Shown one piece after another: positions 26,808-34,063 of a stretch of DNA of 64,000 bases. How positions within the stretch are numbered: position 1 is the first letter of the stretch; each line of letters starts with the position of its first letter. A program made the position numbers and the translations under genes. The notes beneath the pieces were generated by a model. The model had not been told where the DNA came from. It did not search any database and saw nothing but the letters and a program-made list of their open reading frames with translations. The DNA is taken from the NCBI GenBank assembly GCA_013152435.1, contig JAADGJ010000106.1, positions 75,598-139,597 of the forward strand, given 5' to 3'. This DNA comes from Chloroflexota bacterium. GTDB lineage: Bacteria; Chloroflexota; Anaerolineae; DUEN01.

Positions 26808-27061
26808 AGCGCGTCTGAAAATTTACCGGCAAGATGTCTGAGGGGTCTCCCTCAACGACCAGCTCCACAGGGGGAAGTGTGGAGGGGAGGTCCCCTCCAC
26901 GAAAATCCCACTTTTCCGGCCTGTACCTGCCTCTCTCGGCCCTTCCCGAAGGACTCAGGCCGAGGCCAGGCAGGTCGAAGGCAGAAGCAACGGCATTTCT
27001 CAGACACACTCTTAGGGTCTTAGTGCCTTGGTGGTTCCTATCGCACTTTTCAGACACACGC
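26808..27061 (+). mobile_element. Composite MITE: type A copy 2 fused to the right end of type B
   Basis: Flanked by TCAG on both sides (26804-26807 and 27062-27065). The first 204 bp (26808-27011) match the type A element at 7358-7594. After an internal TTAG, 27012-27061 match the last 50 bp of the type B element (24092-24141) with about six differences. The hairpin GTGGAGGGG/CCCCTCCAC is conserved. The outer duplication suggests the composite moved as one unit. Confidence 0.7.
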
Positions 27062-27105
27062 TCAGCATCGCCATCTTCCACCACACCCCCCCCGAAACGG
27101 CCACG

Positions 27106-27132
27106 AAAAAAGCCCCGCCGGCCGGCGGGGCT
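27106..27132 (-). terminator. Rho-independent terminator of the DUF4349 gene
   Basis: On the minus strand, the stem AGCCCCGCC/GGCGGGGCT (27111-27132) is followed by TTTTTT (from 27110 down), 19 nt past the stop codon. Confidence 0.85.
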
Positions 27133-27150
27133 TCGTTATGGAACCCAACG

Positions 27151-28053
27151 CTATCGCTGGCGCCGTCGCCGGAGCCAATGGATCAGCAAGAGCAACAACA
27201 CGAATGGGATGGCGATCAGGGTCAAGATGGGCACAACGAACACGACAATCCAGATGATCAAATCGACCAGGCGCTCCAACGCGCGAACCAGCGCGCGGAA
27301 CGCGCTACGTAAGGTCTGTAAAGGGCGCCAGCCGGGCTCGATCACCGGCTGGGAGAGCGCGTCCGGGATCAGCTCGATGGTGATGGTGGCCAACGCCACC
27401 AAATTGTCCAGATATTGCTGACGTCCCTTCAGCCGCTCGATCTCCTCCCGCACCTCCGTCAGGCGGCGATGGACGCTCAGGATATCCTCCGCGGTGGCGT
27501 TGGGCCGCTCTCGAACCTCTCGCAGCAAAGCCAGGAGCTCCTGCTCCGTGGCCTCCAGGTTGCGCAATCGACTCTCGATGTCAGTGTACTCCGCCGTCAC
27601 GTCCTCGGTGGAAGTCTGCTCATGCTCCACCCGCACGGCCATGTCCTTGATCTGCTCCAACACGCGGTCCAGCTCGGATACCGGCACGCGCACGGTCACG
27701 CTGGCCTGCATCTGCTCGCCGACGCGGTAGGCGTTGGACTCGGAAACGTATCCGCCCACTTCCTCGACCAATCGGCGGATCTCCTCCATGGCCGCCATGG
27801 TGTCCTGAACGATGAGACTCAGGCTGGCGCGCCTGACGATCATGCGAGGCATAGGGCCCAGATCCTGGCCCGACGCGGCCGTCTTCTCGGCGATCATCTC
27901 GCCTTCGGCCACCATCGCACCACCGGCCGGGGCCGCGGGCGAGGCCTCTTGCACAGCCGGGGCCGGCGCCCGGAATCTCTCAACCTCCCGGGAAGACGCG
28001 CAGGAGATCAACAAGAAAAGGGCTACGCCCAACAGCAGAATCGCGCGTCTCAT
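27151..28053 (-). CDS. DUF4349 lipoprotein
   Basis: About 300 residues. The signal peptide ends in lipobox LISC, followed by a Pro/Ala-rich linker. The DUF4349 core begins at about residue 70 (MIVRRASLSLIVQDTMAAMEEI) and includes a coiled-coil hairpin (DIESRLRNLEATEQELLALL...LTEVREEIERLKGRQQYL). A membrane helix near the C-terminus is followed by a basic tail. The role of the family is unknown; it is a surface protein anchored at both ends. ATG 28053 has AGGAGGGG upstream. Confidence 0.85.
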   Translation of the reverse strand: MRRAILLLGVALFLLISCASSREVERFRAPAPAVQEASPAAPAGGAMVAEGEMIAEKTAASGQDLGPMPRMIVRRASLSLIVQDTMAAMEEIRRLVEEVGGYVSESNAYRVGEQMQASVTVRVPVSELDRVLEQIKDMAVRVEHEQTSTEDVTAEYTDIESRLRNLEATEQELLALLREVRERPNATAEDILSVHRRLTEVREEIERLKGRQQYLDNLVALATITIELIPDALSQPVIEPGWRPLQTLRSAFRALVRALERLVDLIIWIVVFVVPILTLIAIPFVLLLLLIHWLRRRRQR

Positions 28054-28132
28054 GATCCCCTCCTGTTCGCCGCACGGATCGAAAGCGACAAGATCACGCT
28101 TCAGAGACGCCGCGCCCGGTCGCCAGGTTCCC

Positions 28133-28888
28133 TCACCAGCCATAGGACAGGCGGGCGATCAACCGCTCGGGCAGCCCGGCCTCGCGCATCTTCGCCTGGG
28201 TGAGCTCAATGGGATACGGCAATCGGCGATAGAGCCAGATGTCGTCTTCCGTGTCCAGCAACGCATAGCTGGCCCGGGGGTCGCTATCCCGTGGCTGCCC
28301 CACGCTGCCGGGGTTCAAGATCAACCGATGGGGGCCCTCCAACCGGATGAACTGGTCCTGGGCGGGGATCAACGCCTGGCAACGCTGGCCTTCCTCCTCT
28401 CCCTCGGCCAGCCGGTAGATCACGGGAACATGCGTATGTCCCACCAGGCAATAGGGGGTGGAGAAGTAAGCGAAGTTGCTCTGAGCGATACTGGGGGTGA
28501 GGATATACTCCCAAATCGGTCCCCGGGGGCTGCCATGGGTGATCGTATACCGCCCGAGCACCTGAGGATCATCTGGAAGCCCCTCCAGCCATACCCGATG
28601 ACGGGCGGTCAGCTCCGCCCGGGTCCACTCCACCGCGCGGCGGGCCTCCGGGTTGAAATCGTCCACGCTCAAGCGCTCCAGGGCCGCCCAATCGTGATTG
28701 CCCGCCACACACACGAGCCTGCCGGGGAGGTTTCCCAAACGCTCGATGCACTCGTTGGGGTCCGGCCCGTAGCCGACGATGTCGCCCAGGCACCAAGTCT
28801 CATCATAGCCCAGCTCCTGAGCATCCGCCAACACGGCCTCCAGGGCAGCCAGATTCGCATGGATATCGGACAGGACCAGCACGCGCAT
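28133..28888 (-). CDS. Calcineurin-like metallophosphoesterase (YfcE/MJ0936-like)
   Basis: 251 residues. The complete phosphoesterase motif set is visible: LSDIHANL (DxH), GDIVGYGPDP (GD), AGNHDW (GNHD), THGSP and GHTHVP. These bind two metals. The family hydrolyses phosphodiesters in vitro; the physiological substrate is not known. ATG 28888 with GGAGGG 5 nt upstream is preferred to GTG 28894. The DUF4349 gene follows after about 80 bp. Confidence 0.92.
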   Translation of the reverse strand: MRVLVLSDIHANLAALEAVLADAQELGYDETWCLGDIVGYGPDPNECIERLGNLPGRLVCVAGNHDWAALERLSVDDFNPEARRAVEWTRAELTARHRVWLEGLPDDPQVLGRYTITHGSPRGPIWEYILTPSIAQSNFAYFSTPYCLVGHTHVPVIYRLAEGEEEGQRCQALIPAQDQFIRLEGPHRLILNPGSVGQPRDSDPRASYALLDTEDDIWLYRRLPYPIELTQAKMREAGLPERLIARLSYGW

Positions 28889-29046
28889 GGACACCCTCCA
28901 CGACGTAAAGTAAGGAGATCATACCACAACCCCAGCCGATCTGCCAGGTGTTTTCAGCAGCGAGCTTGAGAAAGCCCCGTATGGCCCCCTAGGGCGCTTG
29001 CCAGACCGGCCGAGTGGCGCGAGAATGGGGTAGGAGGGCGCGTCGT

Positions 29047-30021
29047 ATGCAGTCAGCCAATTTCTGTCCGCAATGCGGAACCCGCCTGGAGAGACGGGAG
29101 GTCGGCGATCGCGTTCGCCCGGTATGTCCCGCCTGTGGCTTCATCTATTACATGAACCCGGTGGTGGCCGCCGGGACCCTGGTGGAACAGGACGGGCGCA
29201 TCGTCCTGGTCCGACGCGGGGTGGAGCCGGGGAAGGGGCTGTGGGGGCTCCCAGCGGGCTACGTGGAGGCCGATGAGAGCGCCGAAGAGGCGGCTATCCG
29301 GGAGACCCGGGAGGAAAGCGGGCTGGAGGTGGAGCTGGACGGGCTGATCGGCGTGTACTCGTTCGGCAAGGATACCGGATCACGGGGCGTGTTGATCCTC
29401 TACGCCGCGCACGTGGTGGGCGGGACGCTCCATGCGGGAGACGATGCGACCGAGGTGGCCTGGTTCGCGCCGGACTCGCTCCCACCGGATGACCAGATCG
29501 CGTTCTGGACCCACCGACAGGCGCTGCGCGAATGGCAACGAGCCCGGGCGATCCGCTACAAGCTGGCCACGCCCGAGCAAGCTGCCGCCGTGCGGCAGCT
29601 CAAGCAGATGTACGACGCATCCGAACGTGAACTCCTGGTGAACGAGTCCATGCCCGATGGAGCGCTGATCGTGGCGCTGGACCGGGACGAGGTGGTCGGA
29701 TACGTGGACGTGGTCATCGGGCGATCGGAGCATCAGGCCTGGCTCCGTCGCGTGTTCGTCCTGCCCAACCATCGCCGGTGGGGCATCGGAACACGGCTCA
29801 TCGAGCGAGCCATCGCATTTGCCCGGGAGCACAAGATCTCACGCCTGCTGGCGGAGGTAGATCCGGGGAACGTGGGCATCGGCGCCTATCTGAAAGCGGG
29901 GTTTCGCGCTTGTGGCTTTCTCGATCCTCCCTGCCCGCAGAATGGCGCCCATCTGTGCGGCCCCGTGCTGATCCTGGCCCATGACCTCTCCTCTGACGAG
30001 GGCGAGGACACGCGCCCTTAG
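29047..30021 (+). CDS. Zinc ribbon-Nudix hydrolase fused to a GNAT acetyltransferase
   Basis: 324 residues in two enzymes. Residues 1-30 hold a zinc ribbon (FCPQCG...CPACG), typical of the NudC/ADP-ribose branch of Nudix proteins. The Nudix box is complete (GYVEADESAEEAAIRETREESG). Residues ~175-310 are a GNAT domain with the acetyl-CoA loop RRVFVLPNHRRWGIGTRLIE. The fusion suggests linked steps on one metabolite or a shared regulatory role. ATG 29047 has AGGAGG about 10 nt upstream, while upstream codons lack one. Confidence 0.9.
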   Translation: MQSANFCPQCGTRLERREVGDRVRPVCPACGFIYYMNPVVAAGTLVEQDGRIVLVRRGVEPGKGLWGLPAGYVEADESAEEAAIRETREESGLEVELDGLIGVYSFGKDTGSRGVLILYAAHVVGGTLHAGDDATEVAWFAPDSLPPDDQIAFWTHRQALREWQRARAIRYKLATPEQAAAVRQLKQMYDASERELLVNESMPDGALIVALDRDEVVGYVDVVIGRSEHQAWLRRVFVLPNHRRWGIGTRLIERAIAFAREHKISRLLAEVDPGNVGIGAYLKAGFRACGFLDPPCPQNGAHLCGPVLILAHDLSSDEGEDTRP

Positions 30022-30190
30022 CCCGGCACCACCCACGCTCACGCCTCCGCCTTCACAGGGCCGCCGATCCGCCGGTCCCCGCCCGAGCCCGGCCTGGGTC
30101 ACCATCTTCTCCCACATTGCATTATGTGCGAAATCACCGATCCTTTACAGTATAGGATAAATGAACGCATTGTTGACCTTCCAACCGCAT

Positions 30191-30219
30191 TTGACGGCGC
30201 TGTATATGGGTGCTATAAT
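30191..30219 (+). promoter_or_regulatory. Strong sigma70-type promoter of rho
   Basis: TTGACG (30191-30196), a 17-bp spacer and a perfect TATAAT (30214-30219). Transcription from about 30226 gives a leader of roughly 345 nt before rho. Confidence 0.85.
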
Positions 30220-30225
30220 GGTAAT

Positions 30226-30572
30226 GCCGTCCACCGCCTGGGGAGCGGGTTGCCTACGGGCCCCGCATAGGTGTCCCACGATATCTGGCGTGTGCGAGCC
30301 GGGGCGTATAGATGAGTTGCCCCTGACCGCTGTCGCTCCGACCTCGCCGGACTAAGCTCCCCTCTATTGGCGTTATTCCCAGCTCGAAATCTGATCGTTT
30401 ATGCCTGATCGCTGAGATATGGCTATCGTTACCATATCTCGCAGCTTCGGTCACTAAAGACTCATAGACGAGCGCGACGCGAGGGCTCGGAGCCTCTGGT
30501 GTCTAGAGTCGCGTCCGCGCGTGTATTGGGCAGGGATCGGACATCTACTCAGTCTGATTATCGCAGAGAGGT
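30226..30572 (+). promoter_or_regulatory. Long structured 5' leader of rho
   Basis: There is no credible gene between the promoter and rho. Visible structure includes the stem GAGATATGG/CCATATCTC (30414-30422/30432-30440), a GCCCCG/CGGGGC pairing beginning near 30262, and ACGCGA/TCGCGT around 30478-30515. Autoregulation of rho through its leader is known in other bacteria. An attenuation or Rho-loading role is inferred here, not shown. The rest of the gap (30022-30190) shows nothing clear. Confidence 0.5.
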
Positions 30573-31835
30573 ATGGAAGTGAACATCGTAGAATTGGAAA
30601 CTCGGACACTGGACGAACTGCAAGAGATGGCCCGGGAGATGGGGATCACCGGCTACACTCGTCTGAAGAAGTATGATCTCATCATGCGCCTGCTGCGGGC
30701 CAACGCGGAACAGCAAGGATACATCTTCGGCGGCGGAGTATTGGAGATCGTCTCCGACGGCATCGGCTTCCTGCGCTCGGACCATCTCCTGCCCGGCCCG
30801 GAGGATGTATACGTCTCGCAATCGCAGATCCGCCGCTTTGGCCTGCGCACGGGGGACTTCGTGGTGGGGCAGGTGCGTCCCCCGAAGGAGACGGAGAAAT
30901 ACTACGGCCTGCTGAAGGTCGAGGCGGTCAACGGGCTCGATCCGGAGGTCTCCAAGCAACGCCCGCAATTCGAGCGGCTGACGCCCATCTTCCCCAATCA
31001 GCAGCTCAAGCTGGAGACCGAATCCAACATCCTGGCGACCCGCCTGATCGATCTGATCGCGCCGATCGGCCGGGGACAGCGCGGCCTCATCGTATCACCG
31101 CCCAAGGCAGGGAAGACCACCATCCTCAAGCGCATCGCCAACGGCATCACCACGAACTACAACGATATCCACCTCATGGTGGTCCTCATCGGCGAGCGTC
31201 CGGAGGAGGTCACGGACATGGATCGCTCGGTACAGGCCGAGGTGGTCAGCTCCACCTTCGACGAGCCGGTCCAGAATCACGTCCGGGTGGCGGAGATGGC
31301 TCTGGAGCGCGCCAAGCGCCTGGTGGAGATCAAGCGAGACGTCGTCATCCTGCTGGACTCGATCACCCGGCTGGCGCGAGCGTACAACCTGGTGGAGCCG
31401 CCCAGCGGCCGCACGCTCTCCGGCGGGATCGATCCGGCGGCGCTCTATCCGCCGAAGCGATTCTTCGGCGCCGCGCGCAACATCGAGGAGGGCGGCAGCC
31501 TGACCATCATCGCCACCTGTCTGGTGGACACCGGTAGCCGCATGGACGACGTCATCTACGAGGAGTTCAAGGGCACCGGCAACATGGAGCTCCACCTGAG
31601 CCGTCGCCTGGCGGAGCGCCGCATCTTCCCGGCCATCGACATCGAGCGGTCCGGCACACGCCGTGAGGAGCTCCTCCTGGATCAGGAGACGCTCAGCCGG
31701 GTGTGGACAATGCGTCGCATGCTGGACGCCCTGCGTCAGGCAGGCGAGGAGCCGATCATCCCCGTGCTGGAGCGCATGGCGCGCACCCGCAACAATCGCG
31801 AGTTCCTGGCCACACTGAACCGTGATCTCTCATGA
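30573..31835 (+). CDS. rho: Transcription termination factor Rho
   Basis: Hexameric RNA-dependent ATPase that ends transcription. The 420 residues contain the Rho N domain ([23 protein letters not shown]), the primary RNA-binding cold-shock domain ([22 protein letters not shown]), Walker A (SPPKAGKTT), Walker B ([17 protein letters not shown]) and the C-terminal RNA loops ([20 protein letters not shown]). The length matches the family, with no insertion in the N-terminal region. GAGAGGT lies just before ATG 30573. It has its own promoter and a ~345-nt leader. Intrinsic terminators downstream belong to the next unit. Confidence 0.98.
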   Translation: MEVNIVELETRTLDELQEMAREMGITGYTRLKKYDLIMRLLRANAEQQGYIFGGGVLEIVSDGIGFLRSDHLLPGPEDVYVSQSQIRRFGLRTGDFVVGQVRPPKETEKYYGLLKVEAVNGLDPEVSKQRPQFERLTPIFPNQQLKLETESNILATRLIDLIAPIGRGQRGLIVSPPKAGKTTILKRIANGITTNYNDIHLMVVLIGERPEEVTDMDRSVQAEVVSSTFDEPVQNHVRVAEMALERAKRLVEIKRDVVILLDSITRLARAYNLVEPPSGRTLSGGIDPAALYPPKRFFGAARNIEEGGSLTIIATCLVDTGSRMDDVIYEEFKGTGNMELHLSRRLAERRIFPAIDIERSGTRREELLLDQETLSRVWTMRRMLDALRQAGEEPIIPVLERMARTRNNREFLATLNRDLS

Positions 31836-31897
31836 GCCCACCGGCCGCCCGCCCTCGCGCCGTCATCCAGCCGACCGGCAGAGGCCATCCATCTGAG

Positions 31898-31926
31898 TTG
31901 ACATCCCATCTCCACGGTGCTATACT
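31898..31926 (+). promoter_or_regulatory. Near-consensus promoter of the cobalamin riboswitch operon
   Basis: Perfect TTGACA (31898-31903), a 17-bp spacer and TATACT (31921-31926). The start site near 31933 leads straight into the riboswitch. Confidence 0.88.
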
Positions 31927-31947
31927 CATGTCAACCGAATAACCCAC

Positions 31948-32078
31948 GGCGGCAGAGGTACCCGACGCCCGGATGCTAGGGTCTAAGGGGGGAAGCCGGT
32001 GAGAGTCCGGCGCTGTCCCGCAACTGTAATCCTGCGCCCACCGCGGCAGCAGGAGAGCCAGGTCGCCCGCCTCTGCTG
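31948..32078 (+). ncRNA. Cobalamin (AdoCbl) riboswitch aptamer
   Basis: The conserved core is clear: GGAAGCCGGTGAGAGTCC, then CTGTCCCGCAACTGTAA (31991-32029), and the B12 box AGCCAGGTCGCCCGCC at 32056-32071. The closing stem P1 pairs GCAGAGG (31952-31958) with CCTCTGC (32070-32076). Cobalamin binding should switch the downstream operon off. The platform is probably transcriptional, because a strong terminator begins 63 nt further on. This is the best evidence for what the downstream transporter carries. Confidence 0.96.
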
Positions 32079-32140
32079 AAGTTCTCGGCCCACCTTCGAG
32101 CGAAAGGGGGGCGGGAGAGCGACAGAAGTCGCATTTCCAA

Positions 32141-32168
32141 CCCCTTGTCGGCTCCGGCAAGGGGTTTG
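32141..32168 (+). terminator. Riboswitch expression-platform terminator
   Basis: CCCCTTG (32141-32147) pairs with CAAGGGG (32158-32164), followed by TTTGTA. It lies between the aptamer and the first gene, as expected for cobalamin-controlled termination. The matching antiterminator could not be settled by eye. Confidence 0.75.
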
Positions 32169-32180
32169 TAACGCTATGCG

Positions 32181-32214
32181 AGCTCCTCCGCCACGAAGGG
32201 TGGAGGAGCTTTTC
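32181..32214 (+). terminator. Second terminator in the riboswitch leader
   Basis: AGCTCCTCC (32181-32189) pairs with GGAGGAGCT (32202-32210), followed by TTTCT. Two terminators in series would tighten repression by cobalamin. Confidence 0.75.
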
Positions 32215-32271
32215 TCATGTTGAGGGCGCCTCCGAGAGGCCCTGTCGCTCCCGCTACGGGGAGGCCCAGAG

Positions 32272-32380
32272 GAGCGAAGCCCCCCGGAGAGGGCTTCCCG
32301 CCGCCGTCGACCTGCCGGGCCTCGGCCAGGTCCCCGTGGAAAGGCCGAGAATGACAGGTGCGGGCTGGAAAAGAGGGGAT
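32272..32380 (-). repeat. Diverged, inverted copy of the type A MITE
   Basis: Reading the minus strand, words match type A elements: CCTTTCCA..., GGCCGAGGCC and AGGTCGAC follow in the same order as in 7480-7560. It fills the space between the second terminator and the first gene of the cobalamin operon. The terminal repeats are no longer recognisable. Confidence 0.45.
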
Positions 32381-32400
32381 GGCGCCGCGAGGAGACGCGA

Positions 32401-33459
32401 GTGGAAAAGGACGGCGTAACGCTAACGAGCGAGAATCGTATGGTGAAGCGATCATTTTGGTGGGTGGTCCTTGTCCTCGCCGCGCTGGGATGGAGCCTTC
32501 CAGTCAGCTCAGGCGAGGCGCCTCCGACCACGGCCTCCGTCCGACAGGCCGCGGTCGCCAGGGCGATCACCTGGCTGCACACCCAACAGCAGGCGGATGG
32601 CTCCTTTGGCGTGCTGACCAGCACCGCCGACGTCGTGTACGGGATCGCCCTGGCCGGCGAGGACCCGTCCGATCCCGCCTGGACGCCGGCGGGGCGCAGC
32701 CTGCTGGACGCGCTGAGGGCGCTCTCCCAGACACAGGCCACCAACGCCGGGCGCATAGGCAAAGCGCTCCGGGCGCTGGGCGCTGCCGGACAAACCACGA
32801 CCGATCCCACCGTGTCGGCGCTGGTGACCAAATTGGACGCCCTTTATGACCCGTCCACCGGCCTGTATAACCCAACGCAGGGATTCTACCACGCACTGGC
32901 CGTGGAGGGGCTGGCACGGGTCGGGGCCTCTGTCCCGGCCGCGGCGATCCAGGCGCTGATCAGCCGCCAGAAGCCCGATGGTGGCTGGGGGTGGCAATTC
33001 GGCAAGCCCGAATCCGCCAGCGACGTGGATACCACCGGCCAGGTGATGCGGGCGTTGCGAGCCGCGGGCGTCCCGGCCGATCACCCGGCGATCACCAAAG
33101 CCGTAGCCTACCTGGCCGCCCGCCAACGGGAGGACGGCGGCTGGGCGTGGGGCGCGATCGCGACCACCAGCGACGGGAATGCCACGGCGATGGCCCTGGC
33201 CGGGCTGATCGCGGCCGATGTGAACCCGCTCGCCCCACCCTTTGCCAACACTCCTCCGACCGCCTTGACCTTCCTTTTGAGATTGCAGCAGCCCTCGGGG
33301 GCCTTCGCATATCTGCCCGACCAGCCCCAGGACGACTTGCTGGCCACCCTGGACATCATCCCGGCCCTAAGCCCGGGCTGGCCCGGCGATCGCTCCCTTC
33401 CCATCCGGGTACTTCTGCCCGACATCATCCGGAACCCATCCATTTCATCAGGAGGATGA
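32401..33459 (+). CDS. Secreted alpha/alpha-barrel repeat protein (prenyltransferase/squalene-oxidase-type repeats), putative cobalamin-binding alpha domain
   Basis: 352 residues with an N-terminal signal peptide (hydrophobic core at 19-34). The mature part consists of QW-like repeats: AITWLHTQQQADGSFG, ALISRQKPDGGWGW, AVAYLAARQREDGGWAWG and FLLRLQQPSGAFAY. This is the alpha6/alpha6 fold shared by terpene cyclases and the N-terminal domain of intrinsic factor and transcobalamin. The terpene cyclase catalytic DxDD is not seen. As the first gene behind the cobalamin riboswitch, and next to two DUF4430 genes, it is best read as the alpha half of a split cobalamin binder. GAGGAG lies 7 nt before GTG 32401. 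Confidence 0.75.
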   Translation: MEKDGVTLTSENRMVKRSFWWVVLVLAALGWSLPVSSGEAPPTTASVRQAAVARAITWLHTQQQADGSFGVLTSTADVVYGIALAGEDPSDPAWTPAGRSLLDALRALSQTQATNAGRIGKALRALGAAGQTTTDPTVSALVTKLDALYDPSTGLYNPTQGFYHALAVEGLARVGASVPAAAIQALISRQKPDGGWGWQFGKPESASDVDTTGQVMRALRAAGVPADHPAITKAVAYLAARQREDGGWAWGAIATTSDGNATAMALAGLIAADVNPLAPPFANTPPTALTFLLRLQQPSGAFAYLPDQPQDDLLATLDIIPALSPGWPGDRSLPIRVLLPDIIRNPSISSGG

Positions 33460-33462
33460 GAG

Positions 33463-34044
33463 ATGCGCACACTGCCTCGTCATCGGATCTACCTCGTAGC
33501 CGCCCTCGTGCTGCTGTTGCTGGCGGTCAGCAGCCTGGCCGTCGGCGCGGCCGACGGGACCAAACGCGTCGGCCTCGTCATCCGATACAGCGACGGCTCC
33601 GTCCACACCGAGGTCGTCACGGTTCCAGCCGACGCGACCACCTTCGAAGTACTGCAAGCGGCCAACATCAATCTGGTCTGGTCGGACTCCGGCTTCGGCC
33701 CCGCCGTCTGCAAGATCGGGAACGACGGATGCCCCGCCGACAACTGCTTCTGCGACCCGGCGCACTTCTGGGGATACTGGCATCTGAACGCCGCCGGCAC
33801 GGACTGGGAGAGCTCTACCGTCGGCGTGGCGGGATACACGCCCAACGACGGCGATGTGGAAGGGTTCGCCTGGACGGGGTTCGATGCGAATTACAACCCG
33901 GTGGTCAAGCCGCCCGTGTACACCTTCGCGGAGCTGCTGGCCATGGCCCAGGCGCCGGTCCAGATACCGGAGCCGACGACGCTGTTGCTGGTGGGAGGCG
34001 GCCTGGCCGGCCTGGTCGGATATGCGCGCCGCCGCCGGAGCTGA
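33463..34044 (+). CDS. DUF4430 (transcobalamin C-terminal-like) protein with PEP-CTERM anchor
   Basis: 193 residues. A signal peptide (~1-30) is followed by a DUF4430 domain: RVGLVIRYSDGSVHTEVVTV, FEVLQAANI, then a Cys cluster (AVCKIGNDGC...NCFC) and FWGYWHLN, VGVAGYTPNDGDVEG. This matches the beta domain of intrinsic factor/transcobalamin in pattern (YWxL...GVxxYxPxDG). The C-terminus is a PEP-CTERM sorting signal: PEPTT, a hydrophobic helix, then RRRR, so an exosortase would process it. GGAGG lies 7 nt before ATG 33463, and the ATG is 3 nt after the preceding stop. Confidence 0.85.
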   Translation: MRTLPRHRIYLVAALVLLLLAVSSLAVGAADGTKRVGLVIRYSDGSVHTEVVTVPADATTFEVLQAANINLVWSDSGFGPAVCKIGNDGCPADNCFCDPAHFWGYWHLNAAGTDWESSTVGVAGYTPNDGDVEGFAWTGFDANYNPVVKPPVYTFAELLAMAQAPVQIPEPTTLLLVGGGLAGLVGYARRRRS

Positions 34045-34063
34045 GGGATACAGGAGCGTGACC

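Noticed and set aside
30161-30355. Short frame before rho
   Set aside because: It has no ribosome binding site and contains the rho promoter itself.
32401-33459. Terpene/squalene cyclase
   Set aside because: The repeats match the fold, but there is a signal peptide and no DxDD catalytic motif; the operon context favours cobalamin binding.
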